A stretch of 9,353 nucleotides of DNA from Actinomycetota bacterium. GTDB taxonomy: Bacteria; Actinomycetota; Acidimicrobiia; Spongiisociales; UBA11373. Below, piece by piece: positions 5,195 through 9,353 of this stretch. The translations under genes and the position numbers were made by a program. The notes under the pieces were generated by a model. That model worked only from the letters and a program-made list of their open reading frames with translations. It made no database searches and was not told the origin of the DNA. Each line of letters opens with the position of its first letter. Position 1 is the first letter of the stretch. The stretch is from positions 1 to 9,353 of the forward strand of contig JAUYIV010000344.1 in NCBI GenBank assembly GCA_030688105.1. The letters run 5' to 3'.

Positions 5195-6490
5195 ATGAAA
5201 GTCGTTCGACTGATTGCCTTTTTCGCAGTGTTCGCTCTTGTTGGCGCAGCCTGTGGCGACGACGACACCGACACGACCGCACCAACCGGCGGTGGCGAAA
5301 TCGAGGTCGTCTGGATCCGGGGCGCGGACCATCCGGAGGGAATAGCGTTCCTCGAGGTCCTGGCCCAATTCACCGCCGAGACCGGAATACAAGTGAACTA
5401 CCAGGGGCTGGGCGACGACCTGCCGACCATCCTGTCGACTCGCGTCCAGGGCGGCGACCCGCCCGATGTCGCCGTACTGGCGCAGCCCGGCCTGTTGAAG
5501 GACCTCGTCGCCCGCGGGGCAGCAAAACCGGTGAGCCAGACCGTCATCGACGGCATGGCGGCCAACTTCGCCCCGGTCTGGAGCGATCTGGCCACGGTCG
5601 ACGGGACCCTCTACGGCGTGTACTTCAAGGCGGGCAACAAGTCGCTCGTCTTCTACGACGTCCAGGTCTTCGACGACCTCGCCATCACGCCCCCCACTAC
5701 GTGGGACGAGTGGATCGCGGTCTCGCAGACACTGGCGGACAACGGCTACACGGCCCTGGCCGTGGCCGGCGCCGACGGGTGGACCCTGTCCGACTGGTTC
5801 GAGAACGTGTACGTCCGCACTGCCGGGCAGGAGAAGTACGTGCAGCTCACGAACCACGAGATCCCGTGGACCGATCAGTCGGTGGTGGATGCCCTGGCCG
5901 TGATGGCTGAGCTGGTCGCCAACCCCGACTTCGTCCTGGGTGGCCGTGACGGCGCCCTCCAGACCAACTTCGTGGCATCGATCACTGCGGTGTTCGCCAC
6001 CGCCGATGCCGTCGTGGTCGAGGGACCTGGCGACATCGCCGGGATCGCGAAGGAAGAGGCCGGCGCCGAAGTGGGCACCGATCTCGACTTCTTCCCCTTC
6101 CCGAGCATCGACGGGTCGCCCCCCGCAGTGTTGGGAGGCGGTGACGTGGCGGTGGCGCTGACGGACAACCCGGGCGCGATGGCGCTCCTCGAGTTCCTGA
6201 CCACGCCGGCGGCGGTCGAGACCTGGGCGGCGGCCGGTGGATTCACCTCGCCGAACCAGAACCTCGATCTGTCGCTCTATCCGGACGAGCTCTCGCGAGC
6301 GGTGGCGGAGGGTCTCGTGAACGCCGAGGTGTTCGTGTTCGACCTGTCGGACCTCGTGCCATCGGCTTTCGGAGGCACGGCCGGCGCCGGGATCTGGGGC
6401 GGGCTCCAGAACTGGCTGCAGAACCCGGACAACGTAGCGGCGGTGCTCGCCCAGATAGAAGCCGAGGCAGAAGCGGCCATGGCCGAATGA
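5195..6490 (+). CDS. aglE: AglE-like sugar ABC transporter substrate-binding lipoprotein
   Basis: A 431-residue extracytoplasmic solute-binding protein of the CUT1 carbohydrate importers. A hydrophobic signal (residues 4-19) ends at GAAC, giving a lipidated Cys20 followed by an acidic Asp/Thr linker; the lipobox is slightly non-canonical, with Gly at -3. The mature part has family-1 binding-protein features: IQVNYQG (65-71), a GDPPDVAVL stretch (87-95), the hinge-region KSLVFYDVQVFDD (149-161) and PTTWDEW (167-173). Further on come a DGWTLSDWFEN stretch (194-204), VLGG (247-250) and the C-terminal TTPAAVETWAA region. The KSLVFYD, PTTWDEW and DW(F/I)E pattern recalls AglE alpha-glucoside binding proteins; the true ligand is not established. 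The ATG at 5195 is fixed by the signal peptide and by the purine-rich ribosome site at 5172-5186. It is the first gene of the operon and is followed by a 14-bp hairpin before the permeases. Confidence 0.9.
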   Translation: MKVVRLIAFFAVFALVGAACGDDDTDTTAPTGGGEIEVVWIRGADHPEGIAFLEVLAQFTAETGIQVNYQGLGDDLPTILSTRVQGGDPPDVAVLAQPGLLKDLVARGAAKPVSQTVIDGMAANFAPVWSDLATVDGTLYGVYFKAGNKSLVFYDVQVFDDLAITPPTTWDEWIAVSQTLADNGYTALAVAGADGWTLSDWFENVYVRTAGQEKYVQLTNHEIPWTDQSVVDALAVMAELVANPDFVLGGRDGALQTNFVASITAVFATADAVVVEGPGDIAGIAKEEAGAEVGTDLDFFPFPSIDGSPPAVLGGGDVAVALTDNPGAMALLEFLTTPAAVETWAAAGGFTSPNQNLDLSLYPDELSRAVAEGLVNAEVFVFDLSDLVPSAFGGTAGAGIWGGLQNWLQNPDNVAAVLAQIEAEAEAAMAE

Positions 6491-6505
6491 CGACCTAGCG
6501 AGACT

Positions 6506-6537
6506 CGCGGGGGAAGGGATCCGTCCCTTCCCCCGCG
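6506..6537 (+). promoter_or_regulatory. Perfect 14-bp intercistronic hairpin
   Basis: The arms CGCGGGGGAAGGGA (6506-6519) and TCCCTTCCCCCGCG (6524-6537) pair without mismatch around a TCCG loop. It lies 15 bases after the binding-protein stop and 17 before the permease start. No T-run follows, so it is not a normal terminator. In binding-protein operons such as malE-malF, intercistronic hairpins protect the upstream message from 3' decay and lower permease expression; the same role is inferred here. Confidence 0.85.
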
Positions 6538-6554
6538 CACTTCGGGGGGAGCGT

Positions 6555-7853
6555 GTGAAGCGAGGCAAATGGCTGCTGGCGGCGGCCTTCCTGGCCCCGG
6601 CGATCGTGGTGCTGGTCGGGCTCGTGGTCTGGCCCGCATTGAGGACCATCTTCGACAGCTTCTACGGCCCCGCCGGCAAGGAATTCGTCGGACTCGACAA
6701 CTACCGGGACATGTTCCGGTTCGAGCGGATGCGGATCGCCATCCGCAACAGCTTCATCTGGGTGATCGCCTTTCCCTTCTTCGTGACGATCACCGGCCTG
6801 ATCCTTGCGGTCCTCTCGGAGAGGGTCCGATGGCGGACGGCGTTCCGACTCATGCTCTTCATGCCCGCAGCCATCGCCATCCTTTCCTCGGGGATCATCT
6901 GGCGGATCATGTACGAGGCCAACCCCGAGCGCGGTGCGGTCAACGCGCTGCTCAACATCCCCGCGTCGATGTTCAGCCCTCCCGGTGACCTCGCCGGGGC
7001 CACGCCGTCCACGGACGCCGCGTTCGATCGGGACGGCCTCATCGTGAGCCTCGACGTCGGCCGGGATGGCGGCACCGTCCTGGTGGGCATGATCGGGATC
7101 AGGGAGGACGAGATCCCCGAGAGCGCCGTCCAGGCGTCCTCGATCGCGGACTCCCCCGAGCCCCCGGGGGCGGGAACCCTCGTTGGAGTCGTGTGGAGGG
7201 ATGCGAGACCCGGCGAGAACGAGCGAGGCGTCGTCGAGGCGGGTGAGTTCGGGATACCAGACGTCGTCGTGCGCCTCATCGACGCCCAAGACCAGGAACT
7301 CGCCACCGGAGTCACCGAGCCGGACGGATCCTTCCGGATCACCGGCATCGAGCCCGGCGCCTACCGGGCCCGGATCCCCGCGTCCGAGTTCCGCGAGCCC
7401 TGGGGCGGGATCACCTGGCTCGCTCCGGAGCTCGCGACCATGTCGGCGATCATCGCCGGGATCTGGATCTGGGGCGGGTTCGCCCTGCTCGTGATCGCGT
7501 CGGGGCTCGCTTCCATCCCTCGCGAGCTCCAGGAAGCCGCCCGCGTCGACGGCGCCAACGAATGGCAGGTCTTCCGGCGGGTCACGGTGCCGCTGCTGGC
7601 GCCCGTGCTCGGAGTGGTGTTCGTCACCCTCACCATCAACGCCCTCAAGATGTTCGACCTCATCATCGGGATCGCGCCGGGCTCGGTTCAGGACGAGGCC
7701 AACGTGATCGCCCTCGAGATGTGGCGCACCGCCTTCACCGGGTTGGGCAACCGAGGTCTCGGCTCGGCCATCGCCGTGTTCCTCTTCCTCCTCATCCTGC
7801 CGGTCATGATCTTCAACATTCGCCGCTTCCGAATCGAGGAGGAGCGCCGATGA
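6555..7853 (+). CDS. aglF: AglF-like sugar ABC permease with extracytoplasmic SdrD B/Cna-B-like insert
   Basis: Inner-membrane channel subunit (432 residues) of a CUT1 sugar importer. The core looks like AglF: TM1 at about 7-33, a FVGLDNYRDMF motif (44-54), TM2 at about 66-88, TM3 at about 94-120, TM4 at about 295-318, the ATPase-docking EAA loop EAARVDGANEWQVFRRVTVP (327-346), then TM5 and TM6. AglF proteins usually have about 40 residues between TM3 and TM4; here there are about 170. The added part has a first beta-rich stretch (about 141-200) and then residues 207-275. These read GVVWRD, an acidic EAGEFGIPDVVVRLID and TEPDGSFRITGIEPGAYR, the pattern of SdrD B-like/Cna-B-like beta-sandwich repeats. 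By topology the insert faces outside. It is not at the site of the MalF P2 loop, which lies between core TM1 and TM2. The GTG start has GGGGGGAG only three bases upstream, a short spacing. It overlaps the next gene by ATGA. Confidence 0.9.
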   Translation: MKRGKWLLAAAFLAPAIVVLVGLVVWPALRTIFDSFYGPAGKEFVGLDNYRDMFRFERMRIAIRNSFIWVIAFPFFVTITGLILAVLSERVRWRTAFRLMLFMPAAIAILSSGIIWRIMYEANPERGAVNALLNIPASMFSPPGDLAGATPSTDAAFDRDGLIVSLDVGRDGGTVLVGMIGIREDEIPESAVQASSIADSPEPPGAGTLVGVVWRDARPGENERGVVEAGEFGIPDVVVRLIDAQDQELATGVTEPDGSFRITGIEPGAYRARIPASEFREPWGGITWLAPELATMSAIIAGIWIWGGFALLVIASGLASIPRELQEAARVDGANEWQVFRRVTVPLLAPVLGVVFVTLTINALKMFDLIIGIAPGSVQDEANVIALEMWRTAFTGLGNRGLGSAIAVFLFLLILPVMIFNIRRFRIEEERR

Positions 7854-8785
7854 GTGCCGGCGGCACCGCTGCGGATCGGGCCAAGGCGACCCCTCCCCTG
7901 CGGCCGCCGGTCTCCGATGTCGAGTTGGTCGGGCTGACGCCGAAGACGCCCGCGCAGAAGTTCACCCGCTGGCTGTCGCGGTCCTCGGTCCAGATCGTCC
8001 TCGTGATCGTGGCCCTCTTCTGGTTGATGCCGACGATCGGGCTGCTCATCACCAGCCTCCGCCCCGCGGAAGCATTCGCCAGAACCGGTTGGTGGCAGGC
8101 GATCACCGAGCCATCGCAGCTCACGCTGGAGAACTACACCAGCCTCCTAGGCGACTCCGACCTGATCGATGCGGTGCTCAGCACGTTCTACATCGCGATC
8201 CCGAGCACGCTGCTTCCGGTCTTCATGGCGGCACTCGCCGGCTATGCCCTGGCGTGGATCCCCTTCAAGGGACGGGACACCCTTTTCCTGATCCTCGTGG
8301 GGCTGTTGGTGGTCCCCCTCCAGATGGCGCTCATCCCGGCATTCTCGGTGTTCCGCACCTTCGGCCTCAGCGGCTTGCCGGCGCTCTGGCTGTTCCATAC
8401 CGCCTTCGGGCTGCCCCTGGCGATCTTCCTCATGCGCAACTACTTCGCCGGCCTGCCGGGAAGCCTCATCGAGGCCGCACGGATCGACGGGGCCAGCGAG
8501 TGGAAGATCTTCCTGAAGGTGATTCTCCCGCTCGGTTTCCCCGCGCTGGCCTCTTTGACAATCTTCCAGTTCACCTGGACCTGGAACGACCTCCTGGTGG
8601 CTCTGGTGTTCTCCACCAAACAGCAGCCGATCACGCTCTTCCTGAGGGATCGCCTCGGCGAGTTCAGCACGGGGATCGGGGTGATCTCGCCCGGGGTCTT
8701 CCTCTCGGCGATCGTCCCCCTGATCATCTTCTTCGCGTTCCAGCGGTACTTCGAGGCGGGGCTGCTCGGCGGATCCGTCAAATGA
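7850..8785 (+). CDS. aglG: AglG-like sugar ABC permease
   Basis: Second channel subunit (311 residues) that would pair with the AglF-like permease. A cytoplasmic N-terminal tail of about 45 Pro/Ala-rich residues precedes TM1 (48-70). The periplasmic segment contains LTLENYTSLL (91-100), a typical CUT1 feature. TM helices follow at about 114-137, 144-167 and 176-196. The EAA loop EAARIDGASEWKIFLKVILP spans 208-227, with the conserved Gly at 214, and two more helices lead to a C-terminus ending GGSVK. The segments LVVPLQMALIP and FGLPLAIFLMRNYFAGLP closely recall AglG. The start overlaps the stop of the previous gene (ATGA at 7850-7853), and GAGGAGG at 7836-7842 is its ribosome site, so the pair is probably translationally coupled and made in equal amounts. 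Confidence 0.93.
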   Translation: MSAGGTAADRAKATPPLRPPVSDVELVGLTPKTPAQKFTRWLSRSSVQIVLVIVALFWLMPTIGLLITSLRPAEAFARTGWWQAITEPSQLTLENYTSLLGDSDLIDAVLSTFYIAIPSTLLPVFMAALAGYALAWIPFKGRDTLFLILVGLLVVPLQMALIPAFSVFRTFGLSGLPALWLFHTAFGLPLAIFLMRNYFAGLPGSLIEAARIDGASEWKIFLKVILPLGFPALASLTIFQFTWTWNDLLVALVFSTKQQPITLFLRDRLGEFSTGIGVISPGVFLSAIVPLIIFFAFQRYFEAGLLGGSVK

Positions 8786-9353
8786 AGCCGCGGGTGGTCG
8801 TCGTCGTCGGCGCGATGCTGCTCGCAGGATGCACCTCCCCGGGGGTCAGCCCGGGCCAGGACATCTCGGCGGTCATCGCCGCTGCGGACCCCGGCGATCG
8901 GATCGTCCTCGCCGCCGGCAACCATCGAGGCCCGATCGTGATCGACAAGCCCCTCACGCTGATGGGCCGCCGGGGTGCGGTGGTGACCGGGCCCGAAGAC
9001 CAACCGGCGATCCTGATCACCACCACGGAGAACGTCACCATCCGTAACCTCACTGTCGAGGGCGGCTATTCGGGGATCGACATTCGCGACGCCGTCGACG
9101 TGCTCATCGATGGAGTCACCGTCACCGGAGCGCTCTGGCACGGAATCTTCGCTCACGACGTCCAGGTCACCATTCTCGACTGCGCCATCAGTGGTCTCAC
9201 CGGGCCGCTGGCCCAGGGGATCGAGATCATCAACTCCGACAGCCGTGAGGAGTCCGTGGTCCAGGGCTGCACGATCGAGGGCCCCATGATCGAGGGGATC
9301 GTGTCGCACGTGTCGCACGTGCGAGTGCTCGACAACGTGGTCACCGGCACCAA
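8782..9353 (+). CDS. NosD-like parallel beta-helix lipoprotein (3' end beyond window)
   Basis: The frame opens at the ATG of an ATGA overlap with the AglG-like gene and stays open for 190 codons to the right edge. Residues 1-17 form a lipoprotein signal with a canonical LAGC lipobox (lipidated Cys17). From about 27 the sequence fits the N-cap and coils of a right-handed parallel beta-helix of the NosD/PbH1 type: AAADPGDRIVLAAGNHRGPI, then KPLTLMGRRGAVVTG. About 22-residue coils follow, with repeated VTIRNLTVEGG, VLIDGVTVTGA, VTILDCAISG and VVQGCTIEG patterns. Such folds bind or cleave polysaccharides (pectate-lyase-like) or act as periplasmic accessory proteins (NosD). Coupling to a sugar importer favours a carbohydrate-related surface role, but catalytic residues cannot be judged from this part. 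A 9-bp tandem duplication (9301-9318) encodes VSHVSH. Confidence 0.85.
   Translation, partial: MKPRVVVVVGAMLLAGCTSPGVSPGQDISAVIAAADPGDRIVLAAGNHRGPIVIDKPLTLMGRRGAVVTGPEDQPAILITTTENVTIRNLTVEGGYSGIDIRDAVDVLIDGVTVTGALWHGIFAHDVQVTILDCAISGLTGPLAQGIEIINSDSREESVVQGCTIEGPMIEGIVSHVSHVRVLDNVVTGT

Noticed and set aside
6506..6537. Rho-independent terminator
   Set aside because: The stem is strong but is followed by CACTTCGG instead of a T-run, and the next gene has no separate promoter that I can see.
5117..6649. Long minus-strand open frame of about 510 codons opposite the binding-protein gene
   Set aside because: It is antisense to a clear lipoprotein gene, its product is rich in Arg/Gly/His/Val with no recognisable domain, and such shadows are common in high-GC DNA.
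6495..7289. Minus-strand open frame of 264 codons opposite the first permease
   Set aside because: It is antisense to permease helices and is a charged low-complexity product without domains.
6957..7424. Equivalence of the permease insert to the MalF P2 loop
   Set aside because: MalF P2 lies between the first two core helices, while this insert lies between core helices three and four.
8440..9318. Minus-strand open frame of 292 codons opposite the AglG-like and beta-helix genes
   Set aside because: It crosses two well-supported plus-strand genes and reads as an Asp/Arg/Gly-rich mirror of them.

Overview
The window is very G+C-rich and uses GTG as well as ATG starts. It has short ATGA gene overlaps, actinobacterial-style lipoproteins, and what look like leaderless promoters (TANNNT, six bases, then the start codon). 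This suggests a high-GC actinobacterium, possibly an environmental lineage such as Acidimicrobiia. The assignment is inferred from style; there is no marker gene here.

Layout. Minus strand, left part: the first 45 codons of an unrecognised membrane protein running off the left edge (1-137); a 207-residue HExxH membrane protein (255-878); a 501-base gene-free stretch with heptamer-period repeats and palindromes (879-1379); and a large membrane-anchored GAF-GGDEF-EAL cyclic-di-GMP protein (1380-3953). A 201-base divergent promoter region (3954-4154) separates these from the plus-strand genes. Plus strand, right part: a diacylglycerol/sphingosine-kinase-family lipid kinase (4155-5063), then a sugar ABC importer operon. 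The operon holds a lipoprotein solute-binding protein (5195-6490), a first permease (6555-7853), a second permease (7850-8785) and the start of a parallel beta-helix lipoprotein running off the right edge (8782-9353).

How the genes work together. The binding protein and the two permeases resemble the AglE/AglF/AglG alpha-glucoside importers (CUT1 family). No ATPase is present; it would have to lie beyond the right edge or be shared from elsewhere. A perfect 14-bp hairpin sits between the binding-protein gene and the first permease gene, where uneven expression is usually set. The last three genes overlap by four bases each and are probably translationally coupled.

Most unusual points. (1) The AglF-like permease carries an insert of roughly 130 residues in its extracytoplasmic TM3-TM4 loop, including an SdrD B-like/Cna-B-like beta-sandwich. 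(2) A NosD-like beta-helix lipoprotein is coupled to the same operon. Together with the binding protein this suggests an elaborated cell-surface capture apparatus. (3) All the larger intergenic regions contain degenerate tandem repeats with a 7-bp period, one of which could form a G-quadruplex directly upstream of a leaderless promoter. (4) Two genes share nearly the same leaderless promoter signature.
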